Shown here one piece after another: positions 1 to 4,702 of a DNA stretch of 5,759 bases (positions are counted from its first letter, which is position 1; each line of letters starts with the position of its first letter). The notes below the pieces were generated by a model. It ran no database searches. It saw nothing but the letters and a program-made list of their open reading frames with translations, and was not told where the DNA came from. The DNA is from Lysobacteraceae bacterium (lineage in GTDB: Bacteria > Pseudomonadota > Gammaproteobacteria > Xanthomonadales > Xanthomonadaceae): assembly GCA_004173415.1 (NCBI GenBank), contig SEHC01000147.1, forward strand, positions 1-5,759, in the 5' to 3' direction. The translations under genes were made by a program, and so were the position numbers.

Positions 1-137
1 TCGGCCACGCCGTTGCCGGCCAGGCTCTGGCGGGCGCCGGTGACCAGGGCATCGGTGATGCGCGGATTCCAGCGGCTGGCGATGATCGCGAAACGTGCGG
101 CTTCAGGGGCGCGCAGGTCGCCTTCGTAATGGGGCAT
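1..137 (-). CDS. ribH: 6,7-dimethyl-8-ribityllumazine synthase, 5' part only
   Basis: Lumazine synthase condenses 3,4-dihydroxy-2-butanone 4-phosphate with 5-amino-6-ribitylaminouracil to give the direct precursor of riboflavin. Only the first 45 codons are in the window; the gene runs off the left edge. The protein starts MPHYEGDLR and continues into FAIIASRWNPRITDALVTGA, which matches the N-terminal beta strand and helix of the family: a hydrophobic strand, then the Arg-Trp/Phe-Asn segment that lines the active site, then a helix rich in Ala and Gly. The ATG at 137 is the only sensible start. No Shine-Dalgarno sequence is visible ahead of it; the bases just upstream are pyrimidine-rich (GTCTCCC). 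It is the third gene of the riboswitch-controlled ribE-ribB-ribH unit, 84 nt after the ribB stop. Identification rests on sequence similarity recalled from the family and on the gene context, both strong. Confidence 0.93.
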   Translation of the reverse strand, partial: MPHYEGDLRAPEAARFAIIASRWNPRITDALVTGARQSLAGNGVA

Positions 138-221
138 GGGAGACGGTACCGGACGGGGCGGGAAGTTTAGCAGCCGGGGACCCGCATCGCCCCCGGACCG
201 GGGAGACAAGGGCGCCGGCGC
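138..221 (-). other. ribB-ribH intergenic spacer with competing GC inverted repeats
   Basis: This 84-nt spacer is very GC-rich. In transcript order it has the palindrome GCGCCGGCGC right after the ribB stop, then CCCCGG (203-198), CCGGGG (196-191) and a second CCCCGG (179-174). The middle block can pair with either outer block, so two exclusive hairpins are possible; the 196-174 pairing (6 bp, 11-nt loop) looks the more relaxed. No U-run follows, so this is not a classical terminator. TGCTAAACT (172-164) resembles an extended -10 element, but no good -35 is seen. A modest internal promoter, an mRNA-processing site or simple spacer are all possible. Confidence 0.35.
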
Positions 222-1325
222 TCAATACGGCAGGTACTCGACGACGTCCAGGCCGTAACCCGCCAGGGCAACCTGCCGGCGCGGCGTACCCAGCACCCGC
301 AACTTGCCCAGGCCCAGGTCGGCCAGGATCTGCGCCCCGGCGCCATTGCGCCGCCATTCGGCCAACGCACCGCCCGGCGGCGATTCGGGCTCGTGCCCGG
401 GCTCGGCACGGATACGCTCGAGCAAGGCCTGGGGCGTGCCGGCGTCGCCCAGCAGGACCAGCGCGCCACGACCTTCGGCTGCGATCGCCGCCAGCACTTC
501 ACCGACCGGCGTGCCGAAATCGGCGCGGCGCCAGTGCAGCGCATCAGCCAGCGGGTTCTGCATCTGCACCCGGACCAGGGTCGGCAGCGTGGCATCGGGC
601 TGTCCGCGCAACAGGGCGAAATGCAGGCCGTGGCTGAGGCGGTCGCGATAGGTATGCAGCTGGAATGGCCCATGCTCGGTGTCGATCGCGCGCACGTCCA
701 CGCGCTCGACGGTGTGCTCGGTGCTCAGCCGGTAGCGGATCAGCTCCTCGATGGAACCGATCTTCAGGCCATGCTCGCGGGCGAACAGCTCCAGCTGCGG
801 GCGCCGGGCCATGCTGCCGTCGGCATTGAGGATTTCGACCAGGACCCCGGCAGGTTCCAGTCCGGCCAGCAGGGCCAGGTCGGCGGCGGCCTCGGTGTGG
901 CCGGCGCGATTGAGCACGCCGCCGGGCTGGGCCATCAGCGGGAAGATGTGGCCCGGCTGCGACAGGTCCGCCGGCTTCACGTCCGGGCGCACCGCGGTGC
1001 GGATGGTGTGGGCGCGGTCGTAGGCGGAGATGCCGGTGGTCACGCCTTCGGCCGCCTCGATGCTGACGGTGAAGTTGGTATGGTGCTGCGAGGTGTTGTC
1101 CTGGACCATCGGCGGCAGGCCCAGCTGGCCGCAGCGTTCGCGGGTCAGCGACAGGCACACCAGGCCGCGGGCGTGGGTCACCATGAAGTTGATGTCGGTG
1201 GGCTTTACCATCTCGGCGGCCATGATCAGGTCGCCTTCGTTCTCGCGGTCCTCGTCGTCGACGATCACGACCATGCGGCCGTTGCGGATCTCTTCCAGCA
1301 GCTCGGGAATCGTGGCGAAACTCAT
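222..1325 (-). CDS. ribB: 3,4-dihydroxy-2-butanone-4-phosphate synthase with degenerate GTP cyclohydrolase II-like C-terminal domain (RibBX type)
   Basis: Makes 3,4-dihydroxy-2-butanone 4-phosphate from ribulose 5-phosphate, the four-carbon branch of riboflavin synthesis. The protein is 367 aa. Residues 1 to about 203 are a full RibB domain: the acidic metal-binding loop DDEDRENEGD (23-32), THARGLVCLSL (50-60), the HHTNFTVSIEAAEGVTTGIS stretch (81-100), FPLMAQPGGV (128-137) and AGHTEAA (141-147) with the conserved His143. Residues 205 to 367 align to GTP cyclohydrolase II at both ends (HGPFQLHTYRD near 218-228; GAQILADLGLGKLRVL near 330-345; GYGLDVVEYLPY at the end). The Cys-x2-GD...CxC zinc motif is missing, with no Cys anywhere in this half, and so is the RQEGRGIG motif. 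The domain is also about 35 aa shorter than usual. It should therefore not act on GTP. ATG at 1325 overlaps the ribE stop as ATGA and has a strong GGAGG 7 nt upstream. Automated tools often call such proteins bifunctional RibBA, which this sequence does not support. Confidence 0.93.
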   Translation of the reverse strand: MSFATIPELLEEIRNGRMVVIVDDEDRENEGDLIMAAEMVKPTDINFMVTHARGLVCLSLTRERCGQLGLPPMVQDNTSQHHTNFTVSIEAAEGVTTGISAYDRAHTIRTAVRPDVKPADLSQPGHIFPLMAQPGGVLNRAGHTEAAADLALLAGLEPAGVLVEILNADGSMARRPQLELFAREHGLKIGSIEELIRYRLSTEHTVERVDVRAIDTEHGPFQLHTYRDRLSHGLHFALLRGQPDATLPTLVRVQMQNPLADALHWRRADFGTPVGEVLAAIAAEGRGALVLLGDAGTPQALLERIRAEPGHEPESPPGGALAEWRRNGAGAQILADLGLGKLRVLGTPRRQVALAGYGLDVVEYLPY

Positions 1326-1933
1326 GCGCCTGCCTCCACGGAGCGGGTACCCAGCAGGCGTTCGACGTAACGTGCGACCAGGTCGATCTCCAGGTTCACC
1401 GCAGCGCCGACCGTGGTTTGCGCGAATGCCGTGTGGGCGACGGTATGCGGTATCAGCGCGACCTCGAAGCCATCGGCGTCGGCTTCGTTGACCGTGAGGC
1501 TGACCCCGTCGACGCAGATCGAACCCTTCTTCGCGATATAGCGGAGCAGGGCCTGCGGGGCGGCGAAGCGCCAGCGTTGCGCGCGCGCATCCTCGTGCAC
1601 CGAGACGACCTTGCCTGTGCCGTCGACATGGCCGCTCACCAGGTGCCCGCCCAGGCGGTCGCTGGGCCGCATCGCCCGCTCCAGGTTCAGCAGCGCGCCG
1701 GCGGCGAGGCCGCCGAGGGTGGTCAGCGACAGGGTTTCGGTGGACGCATCGGCCTCGAACGAGGAGGCGTCGAAGGCCACCACGGTCAGGCAGACCCCGT
1801 TGACCGCGATGCTTTCCCCCAGCCGCACCTGTTCGAACGGCAGGCTACCGACCGCGATGGCCAAACGCGCATCGCCACCACGCGGCTCAAGCGAAACCAG
1901 CGTGCCGACCCCTTCGATGATCCCGGTGAACAT
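1322..1933 (-). CDS. ribE: Riboflavin synthase, alpha subunit
   Basis: Catalyses the dismutation of two 6,7-dimethyl-8-ribityllumazine molecules into riboflavin and 5-amino-6-ribitylaminouracil, the last step of the pathway; the family is a cytoplasmic homotrimer. The protein is 203 aa, the usual length. It shows the two tandem lumazine-binding barrels: the first spans about 1-97 with the hallmark N-terminus MFTGIIEGVG and GESIAVNGVCLTV (39-51, Cys48). The second spans about 98-195 with GHLVSGHVDGTGKV (96-109, His102) and KGSICVDGVSLTVNE (136-150). The ATG at 1933 is chosen because family members begin exactly MFTGI(I/V)E. An in-frame ATG at 2044 would add a His/Val-rich tail translated from leader RNA and is not believable. 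AGGGG sits 7 nt upstream. The gene is preceded by an FMN riboswitch and overlaps ribB by 4 nt. In other nomenclatures the same gene is ribC or ribB. Confidence 0.96.
   Translation of the reverse strand: MFTGIIEGVGTLVSLEPRGGDARLAIAVGSLPFEQVRLGESIAVNGVCLTVVAFDASSFEADASTETLSLTTLGGLAAGALLNLERAMRPSDRLGGHLVSGHVDGTGKVVSVHEDARAQRWRFAAPQALLRYIAKKGSICVDGVSLTVNEADADGFEVALIPHTVAHTAFAQTTVGAAVNLEIDLVARYVERLLGTRSVEAGA
1333..1337 (-). promoter_or_regulatory. Ribosome binding site of ribB
   Basis: GGAGG lies 7 nt upstream of the ribB ATG, inside the last codons of ribE. This is the strongest Shine-Dalgarno sequence in the rib unit. With the ATGA overlap it fixes the ribB start and suggests both independent initiation and translational coupling to ribE. 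Confidence 0.8.
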
Positions 1934-1998
1934 CAGCGCGCCCCTGCTGCGGGAGCGGGCTGGAAAGCTTGGGTGTACGTGCGTGTGTACGTGGACAT
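1933..1998 (-). CDS. Possible 21-residue upstream ORF ending on the ribE start (TGATG)
   Basis: An ATG at 1998 opens 21 codons that end at a TGA (1935-1933) overlapping the ribE ATG by one base. The peptide starts MSTYTRTYTQAF and ends PAAGAR; it has no recognisable domain and no membrane segment. Its TYTR-TYT part is encoded by the 12-nt tandem repeat, so the repeat keeps the frame. The ribosome binding site is poor (GGGA about 8 nt upstream). The ORF starts downstream of the U-run at 2030-2026 and contains both the CUCCC and AGGGG arms of the hairpin over the ribE binding site, so a translating ribosome would open it and could reinitiate at ribE. It could equally be a chance ORF. Confidence 0.25.
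   Translation of the reverse strand: MSTYTRTYTQAFQPAPAAGAR
1941..1945 (-). promoter_or_regulatory. ribE ribosome binding site within a possible sequestering hairpin (1956-1940)
   Basis: AGGGG is 7 nt from the ribE ATG. Its GGGG can pair with the CUCCC just upstream (1955-1951) across a 6-nt loop, giving three G-C pairs and a G-U. A further G-C pair (1956/1940) is possible if C1955 is bulged out. The pairing is short but sits directly on the binding site, so it could limit initiation when the leader is folded. This is by-eye pairing only. Confidence 0.45.
1973..1993. repeat. 12-nt tandem repeat, alternating purine-pyrimidine tract
   Basis: On the plus strand GTGTACGTG occurs at 1973-1981 and again at 1985-1993, separated by CGT, which is 1.75 copies of the unit GTGTACGTGCGT. 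All 21 bases alternate purine and pyrimidine, a pattern known to favour Z-DNA under negative supercoiling. It lies in the ribE leader between the U-run and the ribE ribosome binding site. It may be a slipped-strand duplication; no function is assigned. Confidence 0.7.
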
Positions 1999-2025
1999 GG
2001 ACCGTTTCCCGCGTTGAGATATGCG

Positions 2026-2042
2026 AAAAACGCCCACAGGGC
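2026..2042 (-). terminator. Candidate intrinsic terminator in the riboswitch expression platform
   Basis: In the transcript GCCC (2042-2039), loop UGU, GGGC (2035-2032), G, then five U residues (2030-2026). A GC stem followed by a U-run fits an intrinsic terminator, but the 4-bp stem is short and the loop tight. It lies about 35 nt after the riboswitch, where a premature stop would be expected if FMN acts on transcription. It might be only a pause site. Confidence 0.4.
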
Positions 2043-2049
2043 AATGAGA

Positions 2050-2074
2050 CGCCGCGACCATCGGGTCGCTGGCG
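2050..2074 (-). promoter_or_regulatory. Strong hairpin directly after the FMN aptamer
   Basis: CGCC, a bulged A, then GCGACC pairs with GGTCGC followed by GGCG around a CGAU loop, giving ten pairs with one bulge. An alternative longer fold uses GACG (2081-2078), which is part of the 3' strand of aptamer stem P1, to pair with CGUC (2051-2048). That fold would compete with ligand-stabilised P1. This makes the hairpin a plausible switching element of the expression platform, although the mutually exclusive fold is inferred by eye. Confidence 0.5.
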
Positions 2075-2077
2075 GCT

Positions 2078-2229
2078 CGTCTTCTTTCATCCGGACTATG
2101 ACCGTCGGCTCCGGCATCGGACCGGATCTGCTGACCTTCCCGCTGTGGGAAGCGCTCGCGGGCTCGTCGCAGGCGCCGCTGGCGCCTGGACCTACCGCCG
2201 GTGGGGAATCGCACCCCGCCCTGAAGACG
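2078..2229 (-). promoter_or_regulatory. FMN riboswitch (RFN element)
   Basis: The RNA aptamer binds flavin mononucleotide and lowers expression of riboflavin genes when FMN is plentiful. The conserved RFN blocks are all present in order on the minus strand. P1 pairs CGUCUUC (2229-2223) with GAAGACG (2084-2078). Then come AGGGCGGGGUGCGAUUCCCC, ACCGGCGGUAGG, the CGCGAGCGC block with an extra CUUCCC/GGGAAG stem, GAUCCGGU...GCCGGAGCCGACGGU, and the signature AUAGUCCGGAUGAAAGAAG. It starts about 95 nt downstream of the methyltransferase stop and ends about 145 nt before ribE, so its natural target is ribE-ribB-ribH. The family and ligand are not in doubt; the mode of control (termination, translation or both) is open. 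Confidence 0.97.
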
Positions 2230-2259
2230 TTATGTATGCGCCGATGTGCTGGCGCGGCG

Positions 2260-2265
2260 ATTCTA
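2260..2265 (-). promoter_or_regulatory. Candidate -10 element of the ribE-ribB-ribH promoter
   Basis: GCTAGAAT contains TAGAAT, five of six matches to the sigma70 -10 consensus, and would start transcription near 2253, about 24 nt before the aptamer. No convincing -35 hexamer is visible at 16-18 nt (the region is GGGCTT followed by GC-rich sequence), so the promoter may be weak or activator-assisted. Position relative to the riboswitch is the main support. Confidence 0.5.
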
Positions 2266-2275
2266 GCATCCGGGT

Positions 2276-2299
2276 CCCGGCAAGCCCCGCGGGGCCGGG
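2276..2299 (-). other. GC-rich inverted repeat after the methyltransferase gene
   Basis: CCCGGC (2299-2294) can pair with GCCGGG (2281-2276), enclosing CCC and GGGG blocks that can pair instead as a CCCCGCGGGG core. It lies 27 nt after the methyltransferase stop and has no U-run. It could slow or shield the 3' end of the upstream transcript, and it overlaps the place where a -35 for the ribE promoter would be. Function is unproven. Confidence 0.35.
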
Positions 2300-2325
2300 C
2301 CGGACGATGCGTTGCGCAGGCGGAC

Positions 2326-3126
2326 TCAGTCGGCCTTGCGGCGCAGGTGCAGGACCAGTGGCCAGTGCATCGTGCGCACCCGCGCGGGTTCGCCCCAAGC
2401 CGCCGCCAGGGCGTCGGCCTGGTCTGCCACCGGATCTCGCCCGGTGGAGGCGCGACAGCGCGCGGTAGCCGAGAGACTGCCCAAGTAGCCGAGCAACTGC
2501 AGCAGGTTCCACTCTGCCGAAAGCCGCAGCGGTGGCGCGGGCAAGGCCGGGAACGGCCAGGCGTAGCCGGCATAACCGGCGTCGACTTCGGCGCGCTCGG
2601 CCGGCCAATGGGCTGCGATCTGCTCGCGGAACGCATCGGCGGGTCCGGCCAGTTCGTCGGGAAACACCAGGTCCTGGTAGGTCCAGGCGGCCAGCACGCC
2701 GCCGGGCGCCAGCACGCGCCCGCATTCGGCGAAGAAGCGCGTGCGGTCGAACCAGTGCAAGGCCTGCGCCACCGCGACCAGGCCGACGCTGCGGTCGGCC
2801 AGCGAAGTGGCCTCGCCCGGTTCCACCGCCAGGGTCACATTGCCCGGATCGGCCAACGCCCAGTGCTGGTCGAGCTGGGCTGCGCTGGGATCGGTGGCAA
2901 AGATGCGGCCGAAGCGGCGGCTCAATCCACGCGTGGCCTGGCCGCTGCCGCAGCCCGGTTCCCAGACCGCCGCTCCGGCCGCGACCACCGCGCCGATCGC
3001 ATCGAACAGCGCCTCGGGGTAGGACGGCCGCCACTGTGCATAGGCGCCGGCAACTTGCGAGAAGTGGTCCTTGAAGCCTGCCACGGCGACGGGCGCGGCG
3101 GACCGGTCCGGTACCTTGCCGCTCAT
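2326..3126 (-). CDS. Class I SAM-dependent methyltransferase, substrate unknown
   Basis: A 266-aa Rossmann-fold methyltransferase. After a short variable N-terminus it has FKDHFSQVAGAYAQWRPSYP (18-37), the usual lead-in of this subfamily. SAM-binding motif I is VWEPGCGSGQ (54-63), the acidic end of the second strand is ATDPSAAQ (77-84), and the later motifs are AQALHWF (120-126) and GRVLAPGGVLAAW (136-148). The C-terminal part (LLGYLGSLSATARC, WPLVLHL) matches the same family, which includes proteins related to yeast trans-aconitate methyltransferase, but the substrate cannot be read from sequence. The ATG at 3126 overlaps the ribD stop by 4 nt (ATGA) with no clear Shine-Dalgarno, so translation probably depends on ribD. 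It ends 97 nt before the FMN riboswitch. Nothing in it links it chemically to flavins; the link is position only. Confidence 0.9.
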   Translation of the reverse strand: MSGKVPDRSAAPVAVAGFKDHFSQVAGAYAQWRPSYPEALFDAIGAVVAAGAAVWEPGCGSGQATRGLSRRFGRIFATDPSAAQLDQHWALADPGNVTLAVEPGEATSLADRSVGLVAVAQALHWFDRTRFFAECGRVLAPGGVLAAWTYQDLVFPDELAGPADAFREQIAAHWPAERAEVDAGYAGYAWPFPALPAPPLRLSAEWNLLQLLGYLGSLSATARCRASTGRDPVADQADALAAAWGEPARVRTMHWPLVLHLRRKAD

Positions 3127-4220
3127 GGCGCCGGTGCGGGCCGCAGCAGCAGGCGCTGGTCCTCGCCCACGCTGCGGGCGTCCACCAACTGCAGCTTGAC
3201 CCGCTCGGCCATGGCCGCAATCGACAGGCCGGAGAACAGCGGTCGCGCCTGGTCGCCCAGCAGGACCGGGGCGACGTAAAGCAGCAGTTCGTCGACCAGC
3301 CCCGCGGCCAGGAATGCACCGGCCAGGGTCGCGCCCGCCTCGACGTGGACCTCGTTGATTTCGCGCGCGGCAAGCAATTGCAGCACCGCCTCGAGGTCGA
3401 AACGCCCGGCGACTACCGGCACTGCCGCCCGCTGTACCTCGAGGTTTTGCGGCGGCTTGATCTCAGGGCCATGCAGGTAGAGCGTCGGCGCCGAGCCGTC
3501 GCGGACCTTGCCCCGCGCGATCGTGGCCAGGCCCGGGTCCAGCACGACCCGCAACGGCGCCACGAACGGGGTGTCGTCGCCTAGGCGCACGGTCAGCGAC
3601 GGGTCGTCGACCAGCACCGTGTTGGAGCCGGTGAGGATCGCGCCGGAGCGCGCGCGCCAGCTTTGCACGTCCAGTCGCGATGCCTCGCCACTGATCCATT
3701 TGGAGTCGCCGCTGGCCATCGCCGTGCGTCCGTCCAGGCTGGTCGCCAGCTTGACCCGCAACCATGGCCGCCCACGCTCGATGCGCGACAGGAAGCCGCG
3801 GTTGAGATGCCGCGCCTGCGCCTCCATCAGGCCCGACTCGACCACGGCGCCGGCCGAGCGCAGGCGCTCGAATCCGGCGCCATCCACCTGGTTGAACGGA
3901 TCGCGCATCGCCGCCACCACCCGGGCGATACCCGCCGCCGCCAGCGCTTCGGCGCAGGGGCCGGTGCGGCCGGTATGGGCGCAGGGCTCCAGAGTGACGT
4001 AGGCGGTCGCGCCTCGCGCGCGGTCGCCGGCGGCCTCCAGCGCGACCACCTCGGCATGCGCCTGGCCGGCGTACTGGTGGAAACCCTCGCCCACCACGTC
4101 CCCCTCATGGGCGATCACGCAGCCGACCATGGGATTGGGCTTGGTGGTGTAGGCCCCGCGTTCGGCCAGGCGCAGGGCGCGGGCCATCAGCAGGTGGTCG
4201 GTGGACGAGAATTGGCTCAT
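3123..4220 (-). CDS. ribD: Bifunctional diaminohydroxyphosphoribosylaminopyrimidine deaminase / 5-amino-6-(5-phosphoribosylamino)uracil reductase
   Basis: Performs the second and third steps of the pyrimidine branch of riboflavin synthesis: zinc-dependent deamination, then NADPH-dependent reduction of the ribose side chain. The protein is 365 aa, full length. Deaminase domain, about 1-145: KPNPMVGCVI (27-36), zinc ligand and catalytic Glu in HAE (55-57), and PCAHTGRTGPC (79-89) with the two zinc Cys at 80 and 89. Reductase domain, about 150-365: RVKLATSLDGRTA (155-167), GDSKWISG (171-178), GSNTVLVDDPSLTVR (198-212) and VHVEAGATLAGAFL (291-304), where EAG replaces the commoner EGG. All catalytic residues I can judge are present. 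The start has a strong AAGGAG 8 nt upstream and overlaps the GNAT stop by ATGA. It lies upstream of the FMN riboswitch and so outside its cis control. Confidence 0.97.
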   Translation of the reverse strand: MSQFSSTDHLLMARALRLAERGAYTTKPNPMVGCVIAHEGDVVGEGFHQYAGQAHAEVVALEAAGDRARGATAYVTLEPCAHTGRTGPCAEALAAAGIARVVAAMRDPFNQVDGAGFERLRSAGAVVESGLMEAQARHLNRGFLSRIERGRPWLRVKLATSLDGRTAMASGDSKWISGEASRLDVQSWRARSGAILTGSNTVLVDDPSLTVRLGDDTPFVAPLRVVLDPGLATIARGKVRDGSAPTLYLHGPEIKPPQNLEVQRAAVPVVAGRFDLEAVLQLLAAREINEVHVEAGATLAGAFLAAGLVDELLLYVAPVLLGDQARPLFSGLSIAAMAERVKLQLVDARSVGEDQRLLLRPAPAP

Positions 4221-4696
4221 GGCAGTGTCTCCTTTGCGCAGTCGATCGCCATCACCACGACCCGCAGCGGGCCAAGCGGGATCCGGTCATGTTCGCTCCA
4301 GCCCAGGCGCCGGTACCAGGGGCACAGGTCCTCGGTGCAGTACAGGTACAGGCGGGTGATGCCCAGCGCCGCCGCATCGGCCACGCAACGATCCACCAGC
4401 GCCGCGCCGACCCGTCGTCCGCGCGACTCCGGCCGGACATACAGGGACGCCAGCCAGGGCGAATACTGGCGTATGTCCTCATGGTCGTTCCGCAGCAGGC
4501 TGGCCGACCCCAGCCACCGCCCGCGTTCCAGCGCGACCACGGTGGTGGGAACGGCGCGGCGCCGGCGGTGGGACTCCAGTTCGGCCAGCGCCTCGGCGTG
4601 GGTCCACTTCGGCAGCAGGCCGCCGAAGGCCTCGACATGCGCCTGCGCCAGCGGGGAACGGTGCCGCGGATGGTCGCAGAGGTACCCGATGCGCAC
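4217..4696 (-). CDS. GNAT-family N-acetyltransferase, substrate unknown
   Basis: A 159-aa acetyl-CoA-dependent acetyltransferase of the GNAT fold. Visible parts: a central strand pair TTVVALERGRWLGSASLLR (51-69), then motif A LASLYVRPESRGRRVGAALV (82-101), whose R-G-R-R-V-G-A is the acetyl-CoA pyrophosphate loop. The following helix and strand are ADAAALGITRLYLYCTED, and motif B is CPWYRRLGW (125-133), typical of the fold. The start is GTG at 4696 (no ATG in frame upstream of the domain) with a weak AGGT ahead. It is in the same frame as nrdR, separated from it by the nrdR TAG and two codons. It overlaps ribD by ATGA. GNAT genes beside ribD are seen in related bacteria to my recollection, but the substrate (protein N-terminus, small amine, antibiotic) cannot be told. 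Confidence 0.87.
   Translation of the reverse strand: MRIGYLCDHPRHRSPLAQAHVEAFGGLLPKWTHAEALAELESHRRRRAVPTTVVALERGRWLGSASLLRNDHEDIRQYSPWLASLYVRPESRGRRVGAALVDRCVADAAALGITRLYLYCTEDLCPWYRRLGWSEHDRIPLGPLRVVVMAIDCAKETLP
4229..4234 (-). promoter_or_regulatory. Ribosome binding site of ribD
   Basis: AAGGAG sits 8 nt before the ribD ATG and inside the 3' end of the acetyltransferase gene. It is the best Shine-Dalgarno in the right half of the window, suggesting that ribD can be translated well on its own even though it overlaps the gene before it. Confidence 0.75.
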
Positions 4697-4702
4697 GCCG
4701 AC

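Noticed and set aside
222..713. Reading the RibB C-terminal half as active GTP cyclohydrolase II
   Set aside because: No cysteines for zinc binding and no RQEGRGIG motif are present.
393..1370. Long plus-strand open frame opposite ribB
   Set aside because: Antisense shadow caused by high GC at third codon positions; the product is low-complexity (Gly, Gln, Ala, His) with no family features, while the minus strand encodes a clear RibB.
1934..2044. N-terminal extension of ribE from an in-frame ATG at 2044
   Set aside because: It would translate the U-tract hairpin and the tandem repeat into a His/Val-rich tail, and family members begin exactly MFTGIIE; the ATG at 1933 has AGGGG at the right distance.
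1933..2214. A 93-codon frame running through the riboswitch to the ribE start
   Set aside because: It is read through the conserved RFN RNA structure and gives Arg-rich nonsense; only its last 21 codons, opening at the ATG at 1998, are kept as a weak upstream-ORF candidate.
1969..3279. Long plus-strand open frame across the riboswitch and methyltransferase
   Set aside because: It runs opposite the RFN element and an obvious methyltransferase, and its translation shows no domain.
2192..3373. A 393-codon minus-strand frame overlapping ribD, the methyltransferase and the riboswitch
   Set aside because: Out of frame with both real genes and Arg/Ala/Gly-rich; a composition artefact.
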